From Microbacterium sp. H83 (GTDB lineage: Bacteria > Actinomycetota > Actinomycetes > Actinomycetales > Microbacteriaceae), in NCBI RefSeq assembly GCF_001650405.1, contig NZ_LWCU01000003.1:46716-110715 (forward strand): a stretch of 64,000 bases of DNA, given 5' to 3'. Below are positions 42,667 to 50,873 of this stretch, piece by piece (position 1 is the first letter of the stretch; the number at the start of each line of letters is the position of its first letter). A program made the position numbers and the translations under genes. The notes beneath the pieces were generated by a model that was not told the origin of the DNA, ran no database searches, and saw nothing but the letters and a program-made list of their open reading frames with translations.

Positions 42667-45116
42667 TCCAGCTTGAACACCTCCACGTCGAGGAGCTCCG
42701 AGGCATCCGTTCCATCGATCTGAACCTGGCCGCCAAGTCGTTCGTTGTATACGGGCCGAACGGGTCTGGCAAGAGCGGTGTCGTCGACGCCATCGACTTC
42801 GGCCTCACGGGTAGCATCGCGCGCCTAGCCGGCGACGGAACCGCGGGCGTGACGCTTCTACGTCACGGACCGCATGTCCACCGGCGCGACGACCCCGCCG
42901 CCGCTAAGGTCGTGCTCCGCGTGAGGGACACCGAATCGGGCGAGGTGGCCACGATCACGCGCAGCGTGAAGACTGCCGCCACCTTTACGCTCACTCCGGA
43001 CACGCCCGCTATGCGCAGGGCACTCCAAGCGGCGGCGGATCATCCCGAACTCACCCTCTCGCGCCGCGAGCTGATCAACTACATTGTCGCCAAGCCCGGG
43101 CAGCGCGCCGCCGAAGTGCAGGCGCTCCTGAAGCTCGATCGCGTCGAAGCCTTGCGAAAGTCGCTTAAAGCGGCCTCGTTCAAGGCCGCAACGGACGCCA
43201 AGACGGGCGCGTCGGAGCGCGCGCTCGCCGAACGGTCCTTCCAACAGCATCTTGGCCTGACGTCGCTGTTGTCTGCCGAGGTCTTGCGCGAAATCAACAA
43301 GCGTCGCGAGATTCTTGGGCTGGCGGCCCTGATCGAGCTCACCGTTGATACTGACGTCCTGCAGGGATCGGGTGAACGGCGGAAGTCCAGCTCGATCAAC
43401 CTGGATAGCGCTCGACGCGAACTCGCCACGCTGCGCACAGTGATCACCGAAGACGATGCGATCAAGATGGCCTGCGAGGAACTTCAAGGCAAGGTCGCGA
43501 CCTTCGTGGCCAACCCATCCATGATGGACGCGATCCGGCACCGAGAGCTACTCGATCTGGGGCTCGCGGCGGTCGAGGCCGCCACCTGCCCGCTCTGCGA
43601 TCTAGCTTGGGAGTCCCAGGAGAGCCTCGAAGCACACATCGCCGAGCGCATCGCCGCCACCGAGGCAGCGCAGAAGCTACGCGGTGAAGTCACCACGGCG
43701 GCCGCTTCATACAGGACGGCGCTCCGAGGCTTGCGCGAGCAGGCAGAGCGGATTGTTCCGTCCGCACGCAACTTCGGATCAGAGGATCTTCCGCATCTTC
43801 TGAAGTCTTGGACGGACTCGCTTGCCGTCTTGGAAGGAACGGTCGGCACCTTCGAGGCTGTGACCGCCCACGACGCCTCGCATTCTGTGACGGCTCACGT
43901 TCCTCCGAAGCTGTTGACGGAGGCCTTCGACGCGCTCCGCACCGCGCTCGAAGATGCCCCTGATGAGTCTGACGAGGACGCTGCGCGCACCTTCCTTGAT
44001 CTCGCCAAGGACCGATGGACCCGCGTTCGGCTCGCGCGCGTAGACGCCAAGAAGTCCGACGCTGTGAAGAAGGCCGCCCAGGAAGCCTATGACCTCTACT
44101 GTGCGTCCGCCGACGAAGCACTGTCGACCCTGTACGCCACTGTCGAACACGACTTCAGCCGCTACTACCAGTTCGTCAATGCAGACGATGAGGAGGCTTT
44201 TCGCGCTGAGCTCGTCCCCAGCTCGGGAAGCCTCGACCTAAAGGTCGATTTCTACCAGCTCGGCATGTTCCCGCCCGTGGCCTATCACAGCGAAGGTCAT
44301 CAGGACGGGATGGGTGTCTGCCTGTACCTCGCCCTGGTGAAGCAGCTTCTCGGCCCAGATTTCAAGTACGCGGTACTCGATGACGTCGTGATGTCCGTCG
44401 ACTCCAACCACCGGCGCCGCTTCGCTGAACTCTTAAAGACCGAGTTCGCTGGCGTCCAGTTCATCATCACCACGCATGACGAGGTTTGGGCTCGTCAGAT
44501 GCGCGCATCCGGACTCGTCAAGTCCGCCTCGATGGCACGATTCTACGGCTGGACAGTCGACGCCGGCCCCGCCTACGGCGTGAGCGATGCGTGGGCCTCA
44601 ATCGAAGCCGACCTCGAAAAAGAAGACGTAGCCGGTGCTGCCCACAAGCTCCGACGAGCACTCGAAGCGAGCACGTCCGATATCGCCGAGAGCATCGGGG
44701 GGTCGGTGCCCTACCGCAGCGACGGCACCTACGACCTCTCGGCGTTCCTGGACTCCATCAAAGGCCGCCACGGAAAGCTTTTGGGCTTGGCCGCGAGCTC
44801 GGCGCAATCCTGGGGAAACCAGCCGCAGACCCAACGAGTTGAACAGCTCAAGCAGCGCCGGAACGCCGTCGTCCCAGAGCAAGATGCCGAGTCGTGGCTT
44901 CTCAATAAGCTCGTCCACAACAACGACTGGGCCAATGGCACCGCGGCCGACTTCCGCCCTGTGCTCGCTGCGGCACAGGACTTCCTCTCGCTTTTCCGGT
45001 GCGAGAACGCTGACTGCGAATCATGGATCGCCGTGAGCGGAAGGACCGGAGCCGAAGAGTCGCTTCGCTGCGCCTGCCAGACATACAACCTCAACCTCAC
45101 GAAGAAGAAGCAATAG
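42663..45116 (+). CDS. SMC/Rad50-like AAA ATPase
   Basis: This 817-aa protein has an AAA_23-type N-terminal ATPase half (HVEELRGIRSIDLNL, Walker A VVYGPNGSGKSGVVDAID near residue 30), a coiled-coil middle with a zinc-hook-like CPLC near residue 314, and a C-terminal half with Walker B YAVLDDVVMSVD near residue 570 and an H-loop in FIITTHDEVW. About 130 further residues follow, then a C-terminal zinc-ribbon-like cluster (CENADCESW ... RCACQ, residues about 780-810). It is coupled to the 59-aa protein. SMC-like ATPases act in Lamassu, Gabija-like and ABC-3C type defence, but no partner typical of those is adjacent. Confidence 0.82.
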   Translation: MIQLEHLHVEELRGIRSIDLNLAAKSFVVYGPNGSGKSGVVDAIDFGLTGSIARLAGDGTAGVTLLRHGPHVHRRDDPAAAKVVLRVRDTESGEVATITRSVKTAATFTLTPDTPAMRRALQAAADHPELTLSRRELINYIVAKPGQRAAEVQALLKLDRVEALRKSLKAASFKAATDAKTGASERALAERSFQQHLGLTSLLSAEVLREINKRREILGLAALIELTVDTDVLQGSGERRKSSSINLDSARRELATLRTVITEDDAIKMACEELQGKVATFVANPSMMDAIRHRELLDLGLAAVEAATCPLCDLAWESQESLEAHIAERIAATEAAQKLRGEVTTAAASYRTALRGLREQAERIVPSARNFGSEDLPHLLKSWTDSLAVLEGTVGTFEAVTAHDASHSVTAHVPPKLLTEAFDALRTALEDAPDESDEDAARTFLDLAKDRWTRVRLARVDAKKSDAVKKAAQEAYDLYCASADEALSTLYATVEHDFSRYYQFVNADDEEAFRAELVPSSGSLDLKVDFYQLGMFPPVAYHSEGHQDGMGVCLYLALVKQLLGPDFKYAVLDDVVMSVDSNHRRRFAELLKTEFAGVQFIITTHDEVWARQMRASGLVKSASMARFYGWTVDAGPAYGVSDAWASIEADLEKEDVAGAAHKLRRALEASTSDIAESIGGSVPYRSDGTYDLSAFLDSIKGRHGKLLGLAASSAQSWGNQPQTQRVEQLKQRRNAVVPEQDAESWLLNKLVHNNDWANGTAADFRPVLAAAQDFLSLFRCENADCESWIAVSGRTGAEESLRCACQTYNLNLTKKKQ

Positions 45117-45279
45117 CCGCACGCCCAGCACCGCGATCAGCGCAGGCTTGCGGCTTCCGTTGAGGCGGGTCCGATCGACGACCAGCGCGGAATGCGCGGA
45201 CGTTCTTGGAAGACCCGGCGGAGGCAGCCCTAGAGCGTGTCGGTCGAGCAGAGTCGGTACTGCTGACAAGGATGGAACT

Positions 45280-45867
45280 ATGGGGAAACCGTCGACTCGA
45301 ATTGAGCAGCAGGGTGAACGGCTGAATGAGTTCCGTCACGCCTTCATCGAGTTGATGAACGCCTCGAAGCCTGTGGGTGGCGACTGGGATCTACCGAGGC
45401 TAGTTCCCGCCGTTTCGGACGACAAGTGGTCCCAGCTCCAGAGGGACACCGCAATCGCGGCGGGTGCTGCGCAGGAGGCATACAGCGCCAACGGCGGTGG
45501 CACGTTCACGATGCGCAATGCTGCCTACATGACGACCGTCAACCCCATCGCGAACTGGCATTTCGCGCTAGAACGTCCTGACGAGCTCAAGCCCCAGATG
45601 GTGGTGTCAGCGGTCGATCTCGCAATCGGTCAGGCGCGTACTCGGTACGAGAACGCGCTTCAGCATGAGCGCGGACTTGTCGGCGTGATCGCGAGCTTCC
45701 TCCGCTGGCCGCAGACGCTACGTGAAGCTGTCGGACCGAGTTGGAGCCAGCGTACCGCCGCGGGTGCCCTGGGAGTCGTCGGACAGGTGCTCGTCGGCGC
45801 GGTGGCCGCTGCTCTTGGAACCGCGCTCGTTTGGGGTGTGGTCGAACTTTGGCGACTTTGGTTCTAG
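45280..45867 (+). CDS. Tail-anchored hypothetical protein
   Basis: This 195-aa protein has a soluble helical body of about 160 residues with a single C-terminal transmembrane helix (AAGALGVVGQVLVGAVAAAL and following, residues about 163-190) and ends in W-R-L-W-F. AAGGATGG precedes the ATG by 5 nt. No family recognised. It stands 163 nt after the ATPase and 110 nt before the nuclease gene on the same strand, so it could belong to either module or act alone. A late transmembrane anchor suggests a membrane-acting role. Confidence 0.65.
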   Translation: MGKPSTRIEQQGERLNEFRHAFIELMNASKPVGGDWDLPRLVPAVSDDKWSQLQRDTAIAAGAAQEAYSANGGGTFTMRNAAYMTTVNPIANWHFALERPDELKPQMVVSAVDLAIGQARTRYENALQHERGLVGVIASFLRWPQTLREAVGPSWSQRTAAGALGVVGQVLVGAVAAALGTALVWGVVELWRLWF

Positions 45868-45977
45868 CGAGAGTCCTCGTATACGTACGGGCATCCGGGT
45901 CGGACAGAGTTCTCCGAGCCGGAAGACGCACCGGAACTGGCGGCTGTGTGGACATGGCTGAAAGCTACGGTTGACAC

Positions 45978-46769
45978 ATGACCGAATCGTCTCGTGCCAT
46001 TGTGCGGCGCTGGTTGTTCACTGCGGTCGTGGACCTCGGCGAGCAGGCATACCGGCGGCAGGTGCATGCGCGAATCACGCACCTCTTTGGGGACGAGTTC
46101 AGCGCCGAGGACATGCGGCCGCGCGTTGGTAGACGAGGCGAAGCCGCGTGGCAGAACAACGTCGACTCCCTATACGACCAGCTCAAGCATCGAGGAGAGA
46201 TGCTGCCGTCGACGCGCGGAGGTCCGTGGCGACTCAGTCCGCTTTCGATTGCCGAGGCGCAGCGATACCGCGCGGGCCTGCGTGATGATACTGAAGCCGA
46301 GCTTCTCGCCGACTTCAAACCCAAAGACAGCGGCGAGTACATTGCTCGACTGCAAGGTCAGGTGCTGACGAAACGACGAGATCATGAAGAGACGCTGAGG
46401 ACCTTCGGTATCGCTGCCGCGGCGCGCGGCTGGAAACCCGCGACCAATGTCCATCCTCGAGACATGGAACTGACCCGGGTCGGCGAGGTTTGTCTTGTTG
46501 AGGTGAAACAGGTATATCGCGGCAACGCAACCAAAGCAGTGCGCGAAGCGACCGCACAGCTTTTGGAGTACCGCTATTTCTGGTACCGGAACGACACTCG
46601 GCAGCCGCACTTGTTGGCCGTGTTCTCCGAGCCGATTGGCGACGAGCACGCACGATACTTGGAGTCGCTTCACATCGCTTCAATCTGGAAGATCACAGAC
46701 GAGGGATGGGGGAGTAGCGCCCTCGCAACGTCACTGGGCTTCGACCCTGGGCGACAGGTGCCTTCGTAA
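45978..46769 (+). CDS. wHTH-PD-(D/E)XK restriction endonuclease-like protein
   Basis: This 263-aa protein has an N-terminal winged-helix region of the Mrr_N type (AYRRQVHARITHLFG, GRRGEAAWQNNVDSLYDQLK) and a C-terminal PD-(D/E)XK nuclease core: HPRDMELTRVGEVCLVEVKQ near residues 160-178 gives D...E-V-K, followed by AVREATAQLLEYRYFWY with the conserved Q-x-x-x-Y helix. There is no associated methyltransferase, so a type IV-like or stand-alone defence nuclease is likely. It is the last cargo gene before the attachment region. Confidence 0.75.
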   Translation: MTESSRAIVRRWLFTAVVDLGEQAYRRQVHARITHLFGDEFSAEDMRPRVGRRGEAAWQNNVDSLYDQLKHRGEMLPSTRGGPWRLSPLSIAEAQRYRAGLRDDTEAELLADFKPKDSGEYIARLQGQVLTKRRDHEETLRTFGIAAAARGWKPATNVHPRDMELTRVGEVCLVEVKQVYRGNATKAVREATAQLLEYRYFWYRNDTRQPHLLAVFSEPIGDEHARYLESLHIASIWKITDEGWGSSALATSLGFDPGRQVPS

Positions 46770-46911
46770 CCACCAGACACTTCAATCAGCGGGGAGGGGG
46801 GGGACCAGAAGGGGACCAGAATCATGCAAATCATGCATCGCACGAAGCGTCCTGCATGATCTGAGCCCCGGCGTCACGCGGGATTCAGCCTTGACGACGC
46901 CGTCTGGACGC
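46770..46911. other. Attachment-site arm region with repeats
   Basis: No gene is present. Two perfect tandem copies of GGGGACCAGAA (46800-46810 and 46811-46821), a G9-type tract before them, two copies of ATCATGCA (46821 and 46830), and an ATCATGCA/TGCATGAT inverted repeat (46830-46837 and 46853-46860) lie directly left of the tRNA fragment. This arrangement is typical of integrase arm-type binding sites in attP. Confidence 0.65.
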
Positions 46912-46956
46912 CTGGGGGTCAAGGGGTCGCAGGTTCAAATCCTGTCAGCCCGACCA
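46912..46956 (+). other. attR: displaced 3' half of tRNA-Pro(GGG)
   Basis: The segment runs from the anticodon loop (CTGGGGG, anticodon GGG) through the TCAAG anticodon-stem strand, the T-arm GCAGGTTCAAATCCTGT and the acceptor strand to CCA. The sequence before it (GGACGC) cannot pair with TCAAG, so the 5' half of the tRNA is absent and this is not a functional gene. It is the original 3' end pushed aside by integration into tRNA-Pro. The terminator after it supports this. Confidence 0.85.
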
Positions 46957-46958
46957 GC

Positions 46959-47004
46959 AAGCCCCGGAGAACCGCGAGGCCACGCGGAGCTCCGGGGCTT
47001 TTCT
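46959..47004 (+). terminator. Original tRNA-Pro terminator
   Basis: AGCCCCGGAG (46960-46969) pairs perfectly with CTCCGGGGCT (46990-46999), with an inner CCGCG/CGCGG stem, followed by TTTT. It begins 3 nt after the tRNA CCA end and is a classical intrinsic terminator. Confidence 0.85.
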
Positions 47005-47115
47005 CATGCCGGCGCAGGTCGCCGTGCTGCGCGGTGCGGCCATTCCGAGGCGATGCGCTCTGGGAGGGTGCGGCAGTCACTCCCACCGAGTGTCTCCCGC
47101 TCGTACTGTGGATCC

Positions 47116-47991
47116 ATGGGTGATCTGCATGCCGAGGTGAAGGAGTTTCTCTCGTCGCGTCGGGCTCGACTCTCGCCGGATGCCGCGGGGCTGCCCGCGT
47201 ACGGTGGCAACCGACGCGTGCCCGGGCTGCGCCGCGAGGAGGTCGCGATGCTGACCGGCGTCTCCGTCGACTATTACGTCCGGCTGGAGCGTGGGAACCT
47301 CGCCGGTGCCTCGGAGAGCGTGCTCGACGCGCTGGCGCGGACGCTGCAGCTCGACGACGCGGAGCGCCAGTATCTCTTCGACCTCGCCCGCTCGGCCGGC
47401 GCCTCCCGACGCCCGCCGAAGCGGAAGCCGAGCGAGGTGCGTCCCGCCGTGCGTCAGGTGCTCGACGCGATGGCGGATGCTCCGGCGTGGGTCCGGAACG
47501 GACGGCACGACATCCTCGCCGCGAACAGGATGGGACGCGCGCTGTACGCGCCCGTGTTCGACGGCCCGCGGAACCCACCGAACACCACACGATTCACCTA
47601 CCTCGATCCCGCCGCGCGGGAGTTCTGGCGCGACTACGACCGGATCGCGAACGACGCGGCGGCCATGCTGCGCCTCGAGGCGGGAAGGAATCCGCATGAC
47701 GAGGAGCTGACGAAGCTGGTCGGCGAGCTCTCCATGCAGAGCGAGCTGTTCCGTCAGCGGTGGGCGTCGCATGACGTCGTCTTCCATCGGAGCGGGCTGA
47801 AGCGGATCCATCATCCGGTCGTCGGCGACCTCGACCTGAACTTCGAGTCGATGGAGCTGCCCAGCGAGCCGGGACTCGTCATGAACGTCTACACCGCGCC
47901 CGCCGGCTCGCCATCGGCGGACGCGCTGCGCGTGCTCGCGTCGTGGGCCGCGACCCAGGAGTTCGAGTCGACGGACGCGTCGACCGCGTAG
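47116..47991 (+). CDS. XRE-family regulator with MmyB-like ligand domain
   Basis: This 291-aa protein has an N-terminal XRE helix-turn-helix (GLRREEVAMLTGVSVDYYVR near residue 36, LERGNLAGASESVLDALART) and a C-terminal MLTR/MmyB-like ligand-binding domain with WVRNGRHDILAANRMGRALY and FRQRWASHDV. Such actinobacterial regulators usually control a neighbouring oxidoreductase gene and may bind fatty-acid-like ligands. The two aldo-keto reductases downstream on the same strand are likely targets. It is the first gene right of the integrated element. Confidence 0.9.
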   Translation: MGDLHAEVKEFLSSRRARLSPDAAGLPAYGGNRRVPGLRREEVAMLTGVSVDYYVRLERGNLAGASESVLDALARTLQLDDAERQYLFDLARSAGASRRPPKRKPSEVRPAVRQVLDAMADAPAWVRNGRHDILAANRMGRALYAPVFDGPRNPPNTTRFTYLDPAAREFWRDYDRIANDAAAMLRLEAGRNPHDEELTKLVGELSMQSELFRQRWASHDVVFHRSGLKRIHHPVVGDLDLNFESMELPSEPGLVMNVYTAPAGSPSADALRVLASWAATQEFESTDASTA

Positions 47992-48000
47992 CCGGGGCGG

Positions 48001-48066
48001 CTCGCACCGGCGGACGGCTCGCAGAGGCGGACGGCTCGCACCGACGGCGGCTCGCGGACGGCGGCT
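48001..48066 (+). repeat. Short degenerate GGCGGACGGCTCGCA-type repeats
   Basis: Four imperfect copies of a GC-rich unit related to GGCGGACGGCTCGCA follow the XRE stop. They are irregularly spaced and not CRISPR-like. A GTCAC-GGGG-type GTGAC dyad (48094-48107) follows and may be an operator for the downstream aldo-keto reductase. Confidence 0.5.
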
Positions 48067-48170
48067 CCCGGCACGGGGGAACTGTCAGTACCGGTCACAG
48101 GGGTGACTGTCGCGAGTCGCGGTGGGGGCGTTGAGTGGAGACCAGCAGCTCACCGAACAGGAGACAAGCC

Positions 48171-49055
48171 ATGATCGACCTCACGCTCAACAACGGCGTC
48201 ACCCTTCCGACTCTCGGCCTCGGGGTCTTCCAGAGCGCCCCCGAGGAAACGGCCCAGGCGGTCGCCGAGGCTCTCCGCATCGGCTATCGGCACATCGACA
48301 CCGCCGCCGCGTACCGCAACGAGCGGGAGGTCGGCGAGGGACTGCGCCGGTCGGGCGTCGACCGCGACGAGGTCTTCCTCGAGACCAAGGTCTGGGTGTC
48401 CGACTTCGGCTACGACCAGACGCTGCACGCGTTCGAGAAGGCCGCCGGCAAGCTCGGCGTCGACACCCTCGATCTGCTGATCCTGCATCAGCCCGCGCCC
48501 ACCCGCTTCGAGACGACCATCGCCGCGTACAGGGCTCTGGAGAGCCTTCTGGCCGACGGACGCGTCCGGGCGATCGGCGTCAGCAACTTCATGCCGCACC
48601 ACCTCGAGCGCCTGCTGGCCGAGACCGACGTCGTGCCCGCGGTGAACCAGGTCGAGCTGCACCCGTACTTCACGCAGCGGGCGGTCCAGGAGGCGGATGC
48701 TGCGCACGGCATCCTCACGCAGGCATGGTCGCCGATCGGCGGCATCACCTTCTACCCCGGCTGGGGCGACGGCAAGCGGAGCGTGCTCGAGGATCCGACC
48801 ATCGCCGAGATCGCGGATGCGCACGGCAAGACCCCCGCGCAGGTGATGCTGCGTTGGGGAATCCAGCAGGGGCGCTCCGTGATCCCGAAGTCGACCAACC
48901 CGGCGCGCATCGCGGAGAACTTCGATGTCTTCGACTTCGAGCTCACCGGCGAGCATCTCGCTCGTATCGACGCCCTCGACACCGGCGTGCGCGGCGGCCC
49001 CGACCCCGACCAGCCCCGCGACGCGTTCTTCGACGTCGTCATCGACGAAGCCTGA
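48171..49055 (+). CDS. Aldo/keto reductase (2,5-diketo-gluconate reductase-like)
   Basis: This 294-aa TIM-barrel enzyme has the AKR signatures GYRHIDTAAAYRNEREVGEG near residue 38 (with the catalytic Asp and Tyr), the catalytic Lys in LETKVWVSD, the His in LLILHQPAP, GVSNFMPHHLERLL, and the C-terminal VIPKSTNPARIAENFDVFD that binds NADPH. The ATG at MIDLTLNN is preceded by GGAGAC about 7 nt away. It reduces carbonyl compounds; the physiological substrate is not evident. It is followed by a second AKR with a 33-nt gap. Confidence 0.93.
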   Translation: MIDLTLNNGVTLPTLGLGVFQSAPEETAQAVAEALRIGYRHIDTAAAYRNEREVGEGLRRSGVDRDEVFLETKVWVSDFGYDQTLHAFEKAAGKLGVDTLDLLILHQPAPTRFETTIAAYRALESLLADGRVRAIGVSNFMPHHLERLLAETDVVPAVNQVELHPYFTQRAVQEADAAHGILTQAWSPIGGITFYPGWGDGKRSVLEDPTIAEIADAHGKTPAQVMLRWGIQQGRSVIPKSTNPARIAENFDVFDFELTGEHLARIDALDTGVRGGPDPDQPRDAFFDVVIDEA

Positions 49056-49088
49056 CCACCCCCCGCACTCGCGAAGAAGGAGAAGATC

Positions 49089-50105
49089 ATGGACCACCGC
49101 TCTCTCGGCCGCACCGGCGTGAAGGTGAGCCCGCTGTGCCTGGGCACGATGATGTTCGGTCCCTGGGGCAACCAGGACGTCGACGACAGCATCCGCATCA
49201 TCCACGCCGCGCTCGATGCGGGCATCACGTTTGTCGACACCGCCGACGTGTACTCGGCCGGGGCCTCGGAGGAGATCACCGGCAAGGCACTCGCCGGTCG
49301 CCGCGACGATGTCGTGCTCGCGACGAAGTTCTTCATGCCGATGGGCGACGACCTCAACCACCGCGGCGGGTCACGGCGGTGGATCATCCAGGAGGTGGAG
49401 AACTCGCTGCGCCGTCTCGGCACGGACTACATCGATCTGTACCAGGTGCACCGCCCCAGCCCCGACACCGACATCGAGGAGACCCTCGGAGCCCTCTCGG
49501 ACCTCGTCCATCAGGGGAAGATCCGCTACATCGGGTCGTCGTCGTTCTCCGGATCTCAGATCGTCGAAGCGCAGTGGGCGTCGCGTGACCGCAACCTCGA
49601 ACGCTTCGTGACCGAGCAGCCGCCGTACTCGATCCTCGTCCGCGGCATCGAGGAGGACGTCCTCCCGACCACGCGGCGGCACGGCATGGGCACGCTCACC
49701 TACAGCCCCCTCTCCGGAGGGTGGCTGTCGGGGAAGTGGCGGAAGGATGCCGCGGCCGCGCCCACCTCGTCGGCTCGGCCCTCCGCGCGCTTCGACATGT
49801 CAGCACCTGCCAACCAGCGCAAGCTCGACATCGTCGAAGAGCTCGCGCTGCTGGCCGAGGCGAACGACATGACCCTGATCGAGATGTCCATCGCGTTCGC
49901 GATCACCCACCCCGGCGTCACCTCCGCCATCGTCGGCCCTCGCACCATGGAGCAGCTGGAATCGTACCTGCCGGCGGCGGAGATCACGCTGTCGACCGAG
50001 GTGCTCGACCGCATCGACGAGCTCGTCGCGCCCGGGGTCACTGTCAATCCGGATGACAACAGCTACGGCGCCCACGAGCTCCTGCCCGGGAACCGTCGCC
50101 GCTGA
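49089..50105 (+). CDS. Aldo/keto reductase (YajO/Tas-like)
   Basis: This 338-aa protein belongs to a different AKR subfamily from its neighbour: GRTGVKVSPLCLGTMMFG at the start, ITFVDTADVYSAGASEEITG (catalytic Asp/Tyr), VLATKFFMP (Lys), and DLYQVHRPSPDTDIEETLGA (His). GPRTMEQLESYLPAAEI closes the barrel. GAAGGAGAAG precedes the ATG. It is probably co-transcribed with the first AKR and controlled by the upstream XRE regulator. Confidence 0.93.
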   Translation: MDHRSLGRTGVKVSPLCLGTMMFGPWGNQDVDDSIRIIHAALDAGITFVDTADVYSAGASEEITGKALAGRRDDVVLATKFFMPMGDDLNHRGGSRRWIIQEVENSLRRLGTDYIDLYQVHRPSPDTDIEETLGALSDLVHQGKIRYIGSSSFSGSQIVEAQWASRDRNLERFVTEQPPYSILVRGIEEDVLPTTRRHGMGTLTYSPLSGGWLSGKWRKDAAAAPTSSARPSARFDMSAPANQRKLDIVEELALLAEANDMTLIEMSIAFAITHPGVTSAIVGPRTMEQLESYLPAAEITLSTEVLDRIDELVAPGVTVNPDDNSYGAHELLPGNRRR

Positions 50106-50154
50106 CCCGAGCGGTTCCGTGATCCGCGCTGAACGCGCCAGGACGCGACCGACC

Positions 50155-50799
50155 TCAGGCCTCCCGCGCGACGACCTCGCCGAGCGTTCCGGGCGCGAGC
50201 CCGAGCGTCCACTCCGCGACGTCGGCGACGACCCGCTTGTGGGCAGGATGCTCCGACTGCGCGGAGGCGTTGACATACGAACCGCCGCCGTCGACGGCGA
50301 TGAGGATGCGGATGCACGCCGTCTCGGCATCCACCGGCGAGAAGTCGCCCGCGGCGATGCCGTCGTCGATGATGCGGGTGAGGCGCTCGCGGTCGAGGGC
50401 GTCCTGCACCTCGAGCTCCGCGTCGAGCGCGGGGCTGAACCGCGAGAGGTGTCGGGCGTTCAGCCAGAGGCGCGCGAGGGGGAGTGAGGCGCCGCGCTCG
50501 ATGTGGTGTACGAAGCGGGCCAGGCGCTCGACGGGCGTGCCCTCGGCGGCGAAGAACTGCTCGCGCTCGATGACGGCGGCACGGGCGAACGCCGCGACGA
50601 CGAGATCCTCGGCCACGGGGTAGTAGTGGGTGATGAGCCCTGGACGGACTCCGAGTCGCGCGGCCACGGCGCGGAGGGTGATCCGCTCGAGCCCCTCCTC
50701 GATCGCGATGTCCGCAGCGCAGGCGAGGATCTCCTCGCGCCGCTCTTCGGGCTGCTTGCGGATCCGTGGAGAGGAAGTGCTTGACGTCACGTCTCCCAT
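50155..50799 (-). CDS. TetR-family transcriptional regulator
   Basis: This 214-aa protein has an N-terminal TetR HTH (ITLRAVAARLGVRPGLITHY, residues about 40-60, then YPVAEDLVVAAF) and a TetR_C-like ligand domain (ARLWLNARHLSRFSPALDAE). It is divergent from the permease gene across 74 bp that hold two tandem 22-bp operator-like dyads, so it is very probably the repressor of the permease-amidohydrolase operon. Confidence 0.9.
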   Translation of the reverse strand: MGDVTSSTSSPRIRKQPEERREEILACAADIAIEEGLERITLRAVAARLGVRPGLITHYYPVAEDLVVAAFARAAVIEREQFFAAEGTPVERLARFVHHIERGASLPLARLWLNARHLSRFSPALDAELEVQDALDRERLTRIIDDGIAAGDFSPVDAETACIRILIAVDGGGSYVNASAQSEHPAHKRVVADVAEWTLGLAPGTLGEVVAREA

Positions 50800-50800
50800 G

Positions 50801-50845
50801 CTATTGAATGAGTGACCAATAGTCCATTGGGCACCCGACCAATAG
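50801..50845. promoter_or_regulatory. Two tandem TetR operators
   Basis: Two 22-bp dyads 1 bp apart share the form C(T/C)ATTG-(10 bp)-CAATAG: 50801-50822 with CTATTG...CAATAG, and 50824-50845 with CCATTGG...CCAATAG. They fill the gap between the TetR start and the permease. Two-site arrangements of this size are typical of cooperative TetR repression. Confidence 0.72.
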
Positions 50846-50873
50846 CAACGACGCTCCTCCCGGAAGGACTTCC

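Larger units (their letters stand above)
27821..46956. mobile_element. Integrative mobilisable element with defence cargo (left end uncertain)
   Basis: The block holds a MobF relaxase, AlbA_2 protein, DprA, small membrane protein, excisionase and tyrosine integrase, then about 9.7 kb of restriction and defence-like cargo, ending at a duplicated 3' half of tRNA-Pro. Type IV secretion and coupling-protein genes are absent, so it would be mobilised in trans, or it is a remnant. The right end is well defined by the tRNA fragment; the left end is placed at the first element-like gene and may lie outside the window. Cargo genes from 39.8 to 46.8 kb are visibly less GC-rich than their surroundings. 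Confidence 0.7.

Noticed and set aside
46912..46956. A functional tRNA-Pro gene
   Set aside because: Only the 3' half is present; the preceding bases cannot form the D-arm or the 5' anticodon stem.
46919..47590. 223-aa minus-strand frame ending GLTGFEPATP
   Set aside because: The ending is the well-known false translation of a tRNA 3' end; the frame opposes the XRE regulator.
48001..48066. CRISPR array
   Set aside because: Units are short, GC-rich, irregular and lack spacers; no cas genes are present. No CRISPR was seen anywhere in the window.
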